Assembly (NCBI GenBank): GCA_028455995.1
Contig: JABELC010000005.1
Coordinates: 2,046,001-2,110,000, forward strand
DNA: 64,000 nt
Direction: 5' to 3'
Source of the DNA: Scleromitrula shiraiana
Taxonomy: Eukaryota; Ascomycota; Leotiomycetes; Helotiales; Sclerotiniaceae
Within the stretch, counting starts at the first letter, position 1. The number at the start of each line of letters is the position of its first letter. Below the pieces are notes generated by a model that did no database searches, had not been told where the DNA came from, and was given only the letters and a program-made list of their open reading frames with translations. This document shows, piece by piece, positions 47,556 to 58,960 of the stretch. The position numbers were made by a program, and so were the translations under genes.

Positions 47556-48111
47556 AAAGGCATGTAAACGTTTGAATTGATTGTACGATAAGAAGGAAAT
47601 AGGTTTGGGAAATACTCCTATAGGCTATCATAGATGAGGTGATCTCTCATTGGGGGCGGCTAGTTGCAGATGCATATATGCGTACAATACGTAGCTGGGC
47701 ATTATAGATAAAAACAAGACACGGAACTTTACATGTTATACCTACATAGGCAATGGACAATATGATATTAGTATGCAGGCTTTTAAAACCCGCCTCAATC
47801 ATGCCAGAATTATCTGGTTAATTTACCCATGGATATAACTTCAAAGTTTGATATCAAAATTAGTACTAGCGCTTTGTGGCTCAAGAGTAAATAAGCGGAG
47901 GCAATACATAACCTATCTGTGTCTGTGTTTATCCATCCACCTTCTATCCATCCACATCCTCTTTTCTTCCTTTTAAAATCCTCTACGAGTAGCTATTTTG
48001 ATATTTACCTCCGACTTCTCTATAAAACGACCTTCTCTCTTCCTCTAAACAGCTTATTAAGTTTACTTCTTCTCATACTTTTACCTCATAACAAGGACTT
48101 TGCGATTGAAT
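47556..48111. other. Intergenic region
   Basis: Holds the Sen54 3' end and a pyrimidine-rich leader (about 47930-48090) of the next gene. Nothing else recognised. Confidence 0.5.
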
Positions 48112-50612
48112 ATGAGTCCTGTAAGAGTGCCCAGTTCGGATTTAAGTGATATCGAAATTGAAGCCGAATGGGATAGAACAAACTTGTAAGTTATTCCTTG
48201 AAACTACTGCTTATCTAACTAAAGCCTTCTTTCTACTTGTCTTGTTCCTTCTTTTTCTACTGTTTATTCTGTTGTCTTTGGATACGAACCAACCGAAGTG
48301 CCTTTTGATTCACCATGCCCAAAGTGCAGTTCTAATTCATTATTCATTATTCATCGTTCATCTCATCTATTCTCTCCCTATTGTATTTATAGCCACCACC
48401 CAATGTGGCATTTATTATTCATTACACCTTTTCAACCCTGATCCTTTTCATCTATTTCCCTACCTGCACTTCACAATACTATATTTTTCATTTCTATAAG
48501 TTCTTCAAATTTATGTTTCAAGTTCTTGAAAGGGCTTTCAAATCGCAATTGATGATTCTTATCAGTCAGTATGTTATATATTCCAAAGGCTATGTTATCA
48601 TCTGTTTGTAACTATCTCCTAATACTTTCAATACCTATCTGTATTCTACCCTTACACAACCCTTCCTTACTCCACCTTTCCCCATAGGTTTTCATACATA
48701 AGCGACAAAGTTGTTATGCGTTTCTTCATATTCTTATTTATCTCTTACAAATGTTATTCTCATATTGCGCCTTTAAAGATTCATTGGAGCTTTCTTCCTT
48801 GTGACAGAAACACATAAGCCCGTCATTTTCTATAATCAAGTGATTATACATTGCATTTACCAAACTGCCTACTATGTGTTGAAATTCTCTCAATCCATCT
48901 GCGCTTATAATATTTTGTCGTTAGATTACAGAAATTGATTATATTATAGATTCCCTCACAACGAGCGTTCATCTAATATTCCATCAACTTTTCCTGATTC
49001 CACAGGTACAATGATTGCCGAAACAGAAAGCAATATTGTCGGTGATGCAGCTCGAGAAAATTCAAGTAATAGACTTCATGCCAAAGTTTCCGAAGTGGAT
49101 GCAAATGATGATGAGATTGATGAAAACGAGGATGTCACGACACCAGCTACCGGTTATTCAAAACGAAAGCGAACTTCGGTCAATTACAACGTTGGAAAAG
49201 ATCTTTGGGACGATATGTTCGATCTAGGGGATGATCAACGTGCTTCTAAGCGAAGTAGAGCGGCAAGATCATTGGAAAGAACTCGCGGTGTAATTATTGG
49301 TGTGTGGCTCGAGTCGAGTGAACCTAGAGATGAGGATAAGCATGCTGTGTATGGATTCCTCGATTCTGAGGATCGACTTCGCACCCGGTATCATGCCTTG
49401 AACCGTCGAGGCGAAGAGTTAATCGGTAACATGCCCTCGGGCCAAGGCAAGTGTTGGGTCACGTTTGATCGCATTATTTTCGATCAGCACTTAGCAGGCT
49501 TGAATGCTGTAGCGGTCAAGGAATATGTAAAAATACGAGCCTTAGACAAACCAGAAGCGACTGCCGAACTTCGACATGAAGCTGATCTCAAAGCTGCCAA
49601 AGCTGCCAAAGAAGCCGGTCGCCTGATTGATCTTGGGGGAATAAAAACCCCAGGCCCACCTGTTGGTTCCTTTAGGCCAACTCCTCGCGGTTCGAAGTCC
49701 AAAGACACTAACGGTTTTGACAATCAGTCCCCTTTTAAGACTGTGACGCTTCCAGCTGGAAAGTCGCGCGGAGTTCTTCTCGGGTATTGGGCAGATTCGA
49801 GTGAACGACGTCTGGAAGATAAACACGCTGTATTTGGTGTGGTTAATGCAGGTGATACTTTCCGCATTAAAGTGCAAAAGATCACACGTGATGGACGTAC
49901 TATGGAAGGTAATTTCCCAGGCGGGGCTGGATCGTTGTGGTTGCAGTACGACAAGCTTGTTATCGAACCCTGGCTCAGACCATTGTCTAAAGCGGAAGTT
50001 AAGGAATATGTACGAATTCGCCAACAGCAAATCGAAGTTGGGGAGACGGATAAAGAGATCAAGCGCAATGAAGCAATGGCTTTCAAAGAGGCTAAAAGAA
50101 GACTTAATGCTCCACCAACAGAACCAGATACGTTGGATCTTACCGAAGCAGAAGAAGTCGAATCCAGCTCGGAGTCTGGACCTAGTCATCGTCCAACAAG
50201 ACAAATACGTGCCTCGAGAAAGCAAACAGAAGCGGATACGGCTCAAAAGCTAAATTCCAAGGAGAAAGGTATCAAGGAGAGGACACGTCCTCAAGAAAGA
50301 GAAAATGATGGGACTAGAACCGAGACTACCGATGCGTTCCATAAGAATACTACGAAAGCATTCAACAAGAGAGTGCACAGGTTGGAAAAGGTTTGGACTA
50401 ATCAAAATGCTGCACAATCCCCACAACAAACCAATGGAACCTTGGAATCTGAAATTCCTCGGAAGCAGGGTGATGTTGTGCACAGCGGTGTTTTATACGA
50501 GAAGAAGCAAGAAGGGTTTTTTGAGGGAAAACTGGTCAACCGTGGGCAAATTCTAACAGTTAATGGTGAGGATTATGTGGAGTATAGGGTTTTGGTGAAG
50601 GTTCTGCCATGA
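48112..50612 (+). CDS. Protein with duplicated ~80-residue module; function unknown
   Basis: Two exons (48112-48185, 48950-50612) give 578 aa. The 764-nt intron (GTAAGT ... TTATAG) is by far the longest here; the join reads EAEWDRTNLFPHNERSSN without a break. A shorter model would start at ATG 49011. Residues ~138-222 and ~298-380 are two copies of one module: GVIIGVWLESSE..DEDKHAVYG and GVLLGYWADSSE..LEDKHAVFG, each ending VKEYVKIR or VKEYVRIR. Between and after are Lys/Glu/Ser-rich stretches. The end EGFFEGKLVNRGQILTVNGE looks like a small folded segment. Basic clusters (YSKRKRTSVNYN, SKRSRAAR) suggest a nuclear protein. I do not recognise the family. Acidic-then-basic composition fits a chromatin-associated role, but that is a guess. 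Confidence 0.8.
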
Positions 50613-52070
50613 GAAGTGTTATTATAGGATTGCTTTTAAGATTGGAGGGAGTGTCATGTTCATCTCATTTTCTATTTTCTTTTTGCTGATATCTATTTGA
50701 ACAACGGCTATTTATTCAATTCTCCAATTGCTTGTCTTTGGTTCTCTTTTCTTCACTTCTATTGTGGTTGATAGTTTTTACTAGGGATTCAAGGGTTCGT
50801 ATTTAGCTAGCTACACCATTTTGTTTTTGAAAAGCCTTTCGTACTTGGGAGGGATAATACTTATAATGTATTTTTGTATTTCAATCTATTACATAGTTCA
50901 TATGAAATGTTCCATCCATCCCTAATGACTATCCCAATGGTTTGTATGCTCCTTCTAAATGGATAGTTTGGCGAAAAGTAGGATGCTACATTACACCAAA
51001 CCACTAATATATCCATCTATTATATGTAGAATCCAACAAGATGTTACCCCCACCTTCTACGAATCTAAATATCAGCTCACAACTTCCCAAGCTAACAAAT
51101 CCTGACAGAATCAGCTGCCGCCATCAATACATGAAAACCAAAGAGCTAGATCCGAGTACATTACACTAATCATCTATGTGTATTCCAATTCACCACTACT
51201 TACATAAGCTTTCCCATCTTCTAACATGATTCACCACCTACCTAAAGAGCTAGATCGATCTTCTAGTTCCCGAACATCTCTTGCTAGCATCTTTTGACAC
51301 ATCATTTTGATACACCCATTTGCAAGAGTCAATAGACCAGCCTACCCCAGCCCCTACCAGAGTTAACTCCTCTACAAACTTCTTATATACTATACATAAC
51401 ATAGCGATTCCTCTTGCTTTTCCCAATCCATCTACTTGAAGAAAACTATCCCGGTATTCAGGTTGATTCATGCCGGTCTCTATATCTTATTCTTATTCTA
51501 AGCAAGGCCTTGGATTTAATTTTTCTTCTGTCTTGGTGGAAATATCCTTTGATAGAAATCTAATGAAAGACGCAGTTCTAGGGAAGTTATGTAGAGAGCT
51601 CGAGGAAGTATAAGTATATTCCAGGGAGAGGAAAGGTGGAGCGGGAAGAGAAGAGAATCCCGTTAACTCACCATTTGCACCTCGCCCCTTTCCAACTTTA
51701 TTTTTGCCCTCGTCACTTTCATAGTCCTCTTCTCCTTGTACCTCTTTCCTCGTCCGTTCAGACACAAACACAAACACAAACACAAACTAAATGCTCGGAA
51801 GCCCTAACTAGAAATCTCTATGCTTTTATCTTTCAAGGTGGCTTGTTAGCAGCTAGTAGTGCTAGATTTATCTGTATCTTGCTCATCTGGGATAATGAGT
51901 CGAAATCGGATTCACTGATACATCGAGTGAATTGAACTTGACTTGACGCTTGCGTATAATAATATTGCTCGCTAATAGAAGGGATGATATGTGTGTTTAT
52001 GTCTTTAAATTCTACCTACTGGTAGTGGATATCATTTCTTTTTAATCTAATACAAATAAACTTTTCATGT
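50613..52070. other. Convergent intergenic region
   Basis: 1.46 kb of AT-rich sequence between the stops of the duplicated-module gene and ZPR1. An ACAAAC hexamer array lies near 51764-51785. No gene supported. Confidence 0.5.
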
Positions 52071-53631
52071 CTAATTCTTTGCTTCAGCAGCAGCCTTCTC
52101 CTCAGCTAACCTCTTCTTCTCGTCTCCAACCTCATCTACATAGCCCTCAGTCTTCATATCCGACAGCCCTAAATCTTCCTCCTCTTCCGCGGTTCTCTCG
52201 TAATCCTCAATCTCAATCGATGGATCTGCGTCGGGTAGATATAGATTTTGAACGTAGCTGCTAGCTAGAGGATCTCTTAGGATAATGGTGAATTTTCTTT
52301 CTCCATTGATGGCTTCTTCCATTCCGTCGAAGAATTTCTTCCAGTTCTTCTTCGATTCGGATTCTAATGAATCTCCACCTTCTCCTGAATCACCTACATC
52401 GAAAATTTGTTGATGTAAATCATCTCGTACTTGAGTCAATAGACCCTCGACGGTTGTGAATCTTCCACCTAATGTTCCTGGGTTGACTGAGAGTTGAAGT
52501 TCTGGGCACTCCAAGGCGCAGGACTCGGATTTAAGGATATCTCGTGCAAGATCTACGGCAGTCTCGACACGAAGAGTGATTTTCTTACCCTTCTCGGGTA
52601 CTTCACCTCCGGTTTTAACTTCGTTGGATCGATATCCGCATGATTCGCATACAGTACTCATGATAACCACTTGTTTGAAATGGGGAATTTCGACCATCTT
52701 CATATGTGTGACGCAATGTCTTGTGCATCCAGGACATGTAGCTGGGAAAGAATAAACTTCATTAGGAATGATATCGTCATCTTCGAAGTTTGCGGCGGTA
52801 GGTTGTCCTGTTGTTGCTTCAGTTTCTGTAGGTTGTTCACCACTAAGACCTAGAGCCTCGTTTTGCTCTGCTGTTCGTGGATATTCGACCTTGGCAAGTT
52901 TCCCAACACCATCTCTTTGATCTGGCTCGATCCAGGAGTTGCCTGCTGGGTCATCGAGAGATACTCTGAATGGGAAAATCTCTCCAGCAAGCATCTTGCG
53001 ACCTTTGGTAATGACGGCCTCGATTTTCTCGTACACCTCTGGAATTTGTTCTTTTCGCTCTGGTTGTTTAAGCGCGAGGTCTTCAATGATCATGCTCAAA
53101 AGACCCTCGACATTTGTAAGTTGTCCACGTCCTGCAGGGACCTCAATATCCAACTCAATGAATTTCACAACACATGTATCGGATTTAACAACCTGTCGTG
53201 CGAAGTCGACGGAGGAAGTGAGACGTAATTCGAATCTCGCACCCTTTTGTTGAATCTGGCCTGCAGATTGGATCTCGGAATTTTTGAAGTTACAGTGTGG
53301 ACAGAAAAAGGACATGAGGATAATTTCGCGGAAGAAGGGAATTCGAGTGAGAAGTAATCGTGTGATTCCCTATTGTTGAATGTCAGTCAAGTCAAAAAAA
53401 ATAAAAAATAGGACTAAACAAAGCGCTTACATTTTCATGGCAGTTCATACATAAAGATTCTATCTCATCTACCACTCTTTGGTCTTCATCTGGTTCAGTT
53501 GTGCCATTTGTAGTAGCAGTATTTTTCTCGTCGTTGGTTGAGAGGTTTTGCGCCTTTTTACCTAAACTCTCGAAATAATCATCAAATGCAGCGCCATCGG
53601 GCTTCGAGTTCTCTTGGTTTGTATCCGTCAT
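52071..53631 (-). CDS. ZPR1: Zinc-finger protein Zpr1
   Basis: Two exons (53631-53431, 53369-52071) give 499 aa; the 61-nt intron falls between the two Cys pairs of the first zinc finger (CMNCHEN / ...FFCPHC). The architecture is two tandem ZPR1 modules. Module 1 is the CxxC..CxxC finger then the beta-barrel (IQQKGARFELRLTSSVDFAR, VEGLLSMI). Module 2 is CPGCTRHCVTHMKMVEIPHF, CESCGYRSNEVKTGGEVPEK, then TLRVETAVDLARD and VEGLLTQVRDDL. The acidic C-terminal tail is unconserved. Zpr1 is an essential chaperone for folding of elongation factor eEF1A and moves to the nucleus on growth signals. Both fingers keep all four cysteines. Confidence 0.95.
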
Positions 53632-54075
53632 GGCTATGAATTGTAATTTCGTGAGGAATTCGAGATTTTATGACGCAGAATATTTGAAGATTTTTGGAGG
53701 GGCAATAATGTGAGATTATGAGGGGTCGCTAAAATTATTTTTCGATTTGCTTGATAAGAATTGACCCCATATTGCATTAGCGGCATAAAGCCTTGCCGGA
53801 TTAGTGTCAGGCTGAGAACCAGTTCGAAGATTCTGTGGATTTTTTTTTTGATTTGTTATCGATAGTAGAAGAGGCGTTTTAAGGGATACAATGTGAGAGC
53901 CTAAATCCTCTAGTTGCTGTTCCTATCAAGGAGGTTATATTTCGTTTCCAGCTGGTGCTACAAAAACGACGTCTTGTTGTAGAGTGCCCAAATATAGGCA
54001 ATTTTAACCCATCGATTCGCCCAACGTATAAGCCTGAACTTTTAGAAGAAGGAAATTTGCTTGCTGGAAACAATC
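53632..54075. other. Intergenic region
   Basis: A 444-bp spacer holding the ZPR1 promoter and the 3' end of the Snm1/Rpp21-like gene, both on the minus strand. Nothing else is recognised. Confidence 0.5.
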
Positions 54076-54672
54076 TTAAGCCTTCTTCATCAAATCCATT
54101 AGATCCAGTCCAAAACCAGACGAACGAGCTTCTGATGCTTTCTTGTTGGCCAAAAGTGCTCCCAATCCGCCCAACTTCCGTGTTTTTGCTCTCTTCTTAC
54201 TATTCGCATTCGCAGATGGTGTTGAAGAAGTATTGGCAGTAGATACAGCCTGGACTGGCGTAGCTGTTGCTTTAGATATACCCCCGGATTGCTTCATTCC
54301 CTTATTATGTCTAACAATTGAAGGCGCTGGATCCAGAGGATGCCGGGTCTTCTTGTTACAAGAGCCACATGTGTAAACCATCTCTGAGGGCTTCTTAGAT
54401 CCAACTTTTTTCTTCTTAGAACTTTGTGATTTGACTTCCATTGTAGCTTCCCAACCTAATACCATTATTGTCCCACAAGCACCACATATTTTTCGTTTCT
54501 GGAGTTCGGAGTGTTCGATTCCATTGTCGAACATAAGAGAATTGCATTTTGACATCAAATATTTTGATGTAGATGGAGCGGTACTTGATAGTAAATGCGC
54601 GGACTTGTTTAGATATTCCAGACGCGCCGCTAATTCTGGATTTGCAATTGTTGTAATGCGAGGTTGTGACAT
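54076..54672 (-). CDS. RNase P/MRP protein subunit, Rpr2/Rpp21/Snm1 family
   Basis: Intronless, 198 aa. The N-terminal helices (RLEYLNKSAHLLS, STSKYLMSKCNSL) are followed by a four-Cys zinc ribbon: KICGACGTIMVLGW and VYTCGSCNKKTRHPLD. The linker and C-terminus are Lys/Ser/Ala-rich with short basic patches (KKRAKTRK). This is the layout of the Rpr2/Rpp21/Snm1 family, zinc-ribbon subunits of RNase P (tRNA 5' processing) and RNase MRP (pre-rRNA cleavage). Whether it is the RNase P or MRP member cannot be decided from the sequence alone; the extended C-terminus resembles Snm1. It shares a 258-bp divergent promoter with DBR1 (starts 54672 and 54931), another RNA-processing gene. Confidence 0.82.
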   Translation of the reverse strand: MSQPRITTIANPELAARLEYLNKSAHLLSSTAPSTSKYLMSKCNSLMFDNGIEHSELQKRKICGACGTIMVLGWEATMEVKSQSSKKKKVGSKKPSEMVYTCGSCNKKTRHPLDPAPSIVRHNKGMKQSGGISKATATPVQAVSTANTSSTPSANANSKKRAKTRKLGGLGALLANKKASEARSSGFGLDLMDLMKKA

Positions 54673-54930
54673 GCTGGCGGTCTTGTGTTGTAACGCGTAG
54701 TGTTAACAAAGTTTGGATAGAAAACATGCCATCGTAACTATTCTAATCGTCAAGCGAATTTAGGCATCAGCAAGAATAATTTATTATAAAACCTCAACAA
54801 TGAAGTTCCAATGTCATCATCAACATTGAAGATCATCAAAGTTTGGAGAATTTCCGTTCTGGAATATTCTGAGGTTACATAGTAATACAGAGTTGTGATA
54901 TTGTGTTTTCAACACCCGGATTCTGTTATC

Positions 54931-56758
54931 ATGGACCCCTCACCAGCCTCTATCCAAGAAGTCAATGGTTTGCGAATTGCTGTAGAAGGCTGCGTATGTT
55001 TTCAGAATCTGCCTCTTTTGAAACTGGGCTGACTTGAATACCCAGGGTCATGGTGCTTTAGACGCAATATATGCTTCGATAGACAAGGCTTGCGAGGTGC
55101 GCGGTTGGGACGGGGTGGATTTGCTCATTATTGGGGGAGATTTTCAGGTAATCTCAATGCGAATCCCCTCATACCAAAAGATAAACTGACAATTTTAGGC
55201 CGTTCGAAATGCCTCTGACCTTACGGTGATGTCCTGTCCGGTAAAATATCGTGCGATAGGAGATTTCCATGCCTACTACAGCGGTGTTAAGAAAGCCCCA
55301 TACCTCACTATCTTTGTAGGAGGCAATCATGAGGCAAGCAGTCATTTATGGGAGCTATACTATGGAGGATGGGTTGCACCGAACATATATTATATGGGTG
55401 CTGCAAGCGTTGTGAGGCTTGGAGGAGTACGGATTGCTGGTATGTCTGGAATTTGGAAGGGTTACAACTACAACAAACACCACTACGAGCGACTGCCATA
55501 TCAACATGCCGATGTAAAGTCAATCTATGATGTTCGAGAGATCGATATTAGGAAGCTATTACAACTGAGATCGCAAGTTGACATCGGCATTAGTCATGAC
55601 TGGCCAAGGGCAATCGAGAGACATGGGGACGAGAAGTATTTGTTCAGACTGAAGCCGTACTTTGAGCAGGAATCGAAAGATGGCACATTAGGAAACCAGG
55701 CGGCAACTTACGTTATGGATAGACTTAGGCCACAATATTGGTTTGCGGCGCATATGCATTGCCATTTTGCGGCAGTGAAAACCTACAAGGAAGAACCGAC
55801 GCCTACAGATGTCAATGAGCTTCAACCAACAGCTGAAGTTGTCCCCGGTGTTGATAGTAACGGTACAACATCTATAGGAACCCCACCGACAGTAGCGGCA
55901 GCTCATAATGAGGATGAGATAGACCTCGATATGGATGACGAAACCCCGCCGCCTGCTGAGCCGCCAAAGATCGAGGATATTACAAATAATGATACAGCTG
56001 ATACAGGAGCAGTTGCTCCTTCAGCTGTTCCCTCTGATATTCGAGCTCAGTTGCCTGCAGCCTTCTCAAGGCCGCCGCCAACTCAGAGATCATCACAACG
56101 ATTACAACCAGGTCAACCAACACCAATAGAGATTACTAATAAGACAGTACGCTTTCTCGCATTAGACAAATGTTTACCAGGTCGAAAGTTTTTACAACTC
56201 CTCGAAGCACAACCTTATGATCATATAAACTCCCCATCCAACACTGAAGAACCACAAACTCGAACAAAACCGAAATTTGAATACGATCCCGAATGGTTAG
56301 CTATTACTCGCGTTTTTAACAATGATCTTGTTCTTGGAGATAGAAATTCTCAACCTTCTCGAGATCTAGGTGAAGCACACTACAAACCTCTTATTGAGAA
56401 GGAAAGAGAATGGGTGGAAGAGCATGTTGTCAAGCAAGACAAGCTTGAAATTCCCTCTAATTTTGTGCTTACCGCACCCCCTTTCTATGAGGGCATGCCT
56501 GAGATTGTAGACACAGGCCCTTTGGAGTACAACAACCCTCAAATGCAGCAATTCTGCGATCTAGTTGGAATTGAAAACAAATTCTTTGCTACCGAGGAGG
56601 AAAAGAAAAACAGAGTTCGGGAAGGACCAGGACTAGGATCTGGTGATTATGGCAGAGGTAGGGGAAGAGGTCGAGGTCGAGGAGGTGACCGGGGAAATAG
56701 GAGAGGGGGAGGGGGAGGGGGAGGGGGAAGGGGGAGGGGAAGAGGAGGTTGGCACTGA
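54931..56758 (+). CDS. DBR1: RNA lariat debranching enzyme Dbr1
   Basis: Three exons (54931-54993, 55046-55147, 55199-56758) give 574 aa; introns are 52 and 51 nt. The metallophosphoesterase motifs are in order: VEGCGHGALD (with the Cys typical of Dbr1), GGDFQAVRN, FVGGNHEAS, ISHDWP and WFAAHMHCHFAA. A Pro/Thr-rich linker, the Dbr1 C-terminal domain (FLALDKCLPGRKFLQLL, DPEWLAITRVFNN) and a Gly/Arg-rich RGG tail follow. Dbr1 cuts the 2'-5' branch of excised intron lariats in the nucleus, allowing intron turnover. All catalytic residues visible are intact. The first intron splits the GC-GHG active-site motif, so the splice is certain. Confidence 0.95.
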
Positions 56759-57462
56759 TTTATTTGATTATTTTGAGATACCCCACGTATTTCGTAAGGT
56801 ATATGGTTATAGCCTGTAGAGGATTATAACATTATAATATCTGCAGCGCCGTCTTTAATAATCCTGAGAGGCTAGCACAGCCAGATCTATCACTTTTTTA
56901 TATGACAACTTTTCGGTAATCCATGTGTTCAGGAATCTCCCAACTAACTTTAAAGATACATGCACCATACAAGGTACATACCAGGTACTCGTACTTTTCA
57001 ACAAAAACTGCATAGACCCTTTAGAGACCCTTCCATATGGTACGCGTGACTGTAATGTACTTTTCAGGTCTCGAATTAGTTGACTCGGATTATCGAACTT
57101 AACTCACCCTGACTCAAAATCTTCAATGGCATGAATGGAATTTTTTCCCAATTATACTCAAGTACCCGACCTTATGGTCAGTCACAAGTCATTGCGCCCT
57201 AGAAGTTATGGATCTTTCTACGGTCAATTGCCCGATCATGGGACTTTCTCCACAAAGGAAAATCCGCCTACCAAATTCCTCCCCTGATCAGCTGCCTGAG
57301 TGGATCATCTCGCATGGACTTGGTTTATGAAAATAGCTACAATAGAAGTACAGTACAGTACCAGTATGGAATGATTACAAGGATGAAATTTTCTTGAGGG
57401 TCGTCCTGTCCGATAAAATTTACGACCTTGATGTATTATTATTATTATTATCATTATTATTG

Positions 57463-57518
57463 TTATTTTTATTTTTATTTTTATTTTTATTTTTATTTTT
57501 ATTTTTATTTTTATTTTT
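57463..57518 (+). repeat. TTTTA hexa/pentanucleotide array
   Basis: About nine tandem units of TTTTTA in the PHO81-like upstream region. Confidence 0.8.
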
Positions 57519-58284
57519 TTAATTTAATTATCCCTTGAGACTTTATTAATATGCATATAAAAATCTACCTACGGGAGACACGGGTGACACGGGAGACGCG
57601 GGAGAATGAGTTTTATGCTACAAAGCTAGCACACCGTTATCAAAAGATCGAATCATAAATAGAACGGAAGGGTATCTGCAGCATACCATAGATGAAAATG
57701 ATCTGGGCCAACCTAACGGGCCGGTGCCCTTGGCTTTTCCTTGGCACCAGTCTCGACTATGGGGAAAGGGTCGTGATGGGTATCCATGGCTGCATAAGCA
57801 ATCGTCAGAATGTAATGCTAGTTATAGTAATAATAAATAAATAAATGCACGAAAATGAAGGGTGTGTGTGGAAATGGTGGAACCTTTTTGGGCTCCCTTG
57901 AGTGATTTTTTTTTTTTGAGTTGCTTTGCTTTCGAACTTCTATATACAGTATGTAGAACCTATCTGAGTATGGTATATAGTTGCGAGATAGATATTTAAA
58001 AAGAAGTGATCTTCCTTTCATATTTGAGAAGAAAAAGAAAAGAAAAAGAAGAATATTGAAGAAACATATTTGAATCGATTCACTCATTCTCTCCATATCT
58101 CTCCATATATCTCTCTATATATCTCTCTATATATCTCTATACAATAAATTCTCGAACTTTGGTGAAAACGGAATATATAAAACAAAGGACCACCCCACCT
58201 ACTACCTACTACCTACTACCTACTACCTACTACCGGTAGGAAGCTATTAGGAACAACTTGAAAATCCACATATTACCGGTTTAG

Positions 58285-58286
<2 letters not shown>

Positions 58287-58324
<38 letters not shown>
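58287..58324 (+). repeat. (CT)n microsatellite
   Basis: Nineteen or so perfect CT units, about 640 bp upstream of the PHO81-like start. Confidence 0.85.
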
Positions 58325-58328
<4 letters not shown>

Positions 58329-58371
58329 TCTAGTAATTGCCACTAACAAAACAAAAACCATTCAAACCTAT

Positions 58372-58377
58372 CACGTG
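58372..58377. promoter_or_regulatory. CACGTG E-box, candidate Pho4/NUC-1 site
   Basis: A perfect palindromic CACGTG 584 bp upstream of the PHO81-like ATG. CACGTG is the known core site of the phosphate regulators Pho4 (yeast) and NUC-1 (Neurospora), and yeast PHO81 is itself a Pho4 target. A 6-mer can occur by chance, so function is inference from position. Confidence 0.4.
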
Positions 58378-58960
58378 CATATTTGATTCAATTTCATCAC
58401 ACCTTGAACCTAAAAAGTTAGTTCCACCCACACCCAAATCCCCTTGTCACCGCCTTTTTGGAAAAGCAATTAATAATAATTAAATAATTATGATGCTTTT
58501 GGCAGAATAATAATTGACGAATCCAAACTTCTTTTTCAAAACGTGGAATCTCATTGATCTTTGATCCTTTTCATATCATTATTCACTCTGAGAAAACTGA
58601 CAATTGAATAGGCGAAATTCGATTCATTCTATTTCTCTAACTTTGAGTCATTATCTTTAAAAGGGGTACTCATTAACACGTATTGCGCGTAATATTGAGC
58701 CCACCAAAAAAAAAAAAGATATCTTAAAGGGACTGAATGGATCATACCAAAAATCACCTATCGTTCGACCAAAGGAGCAGTATATCATTTCCTATACAAT
58801 AGCCTGTGTGGTTCTCTCTATCGACTCACATATTCTACCATCGAATTCTCTACTATATTATATTCTTCCCAATTTTTGTCAACTCTTCTGTACTTATCTG
58901 TGGAAACTTGCCCTATTCAAAACCAACTATTCTCTTGTGCACTTGCAGCAATCCATCACA

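Larger units (their letters stand above)
56759..58960. other. Upstream region of PHO81-like gene with microsatellites
   Basis: A 2.2-kb spacer. It has TTA then TTTTA arrays (about 57431-57518), a short GGGAGACAC-like repeat (57572-57605), a 7-nt CCTACTA array (58197-58233), a (CT) run of about 38 nt (58287-58324), and the CACGTG box at 58372. The last ~400 bases should be promoter and leader of the gene at 58961. No gene seen. Confidence 0.55.

Noticed and set aside
49542..50246. 234-residue antisense frame inside the duplicated-module gene
   Set aside because: A shadow of the coding strand; no family motif and composition matches reverse-strand translation.
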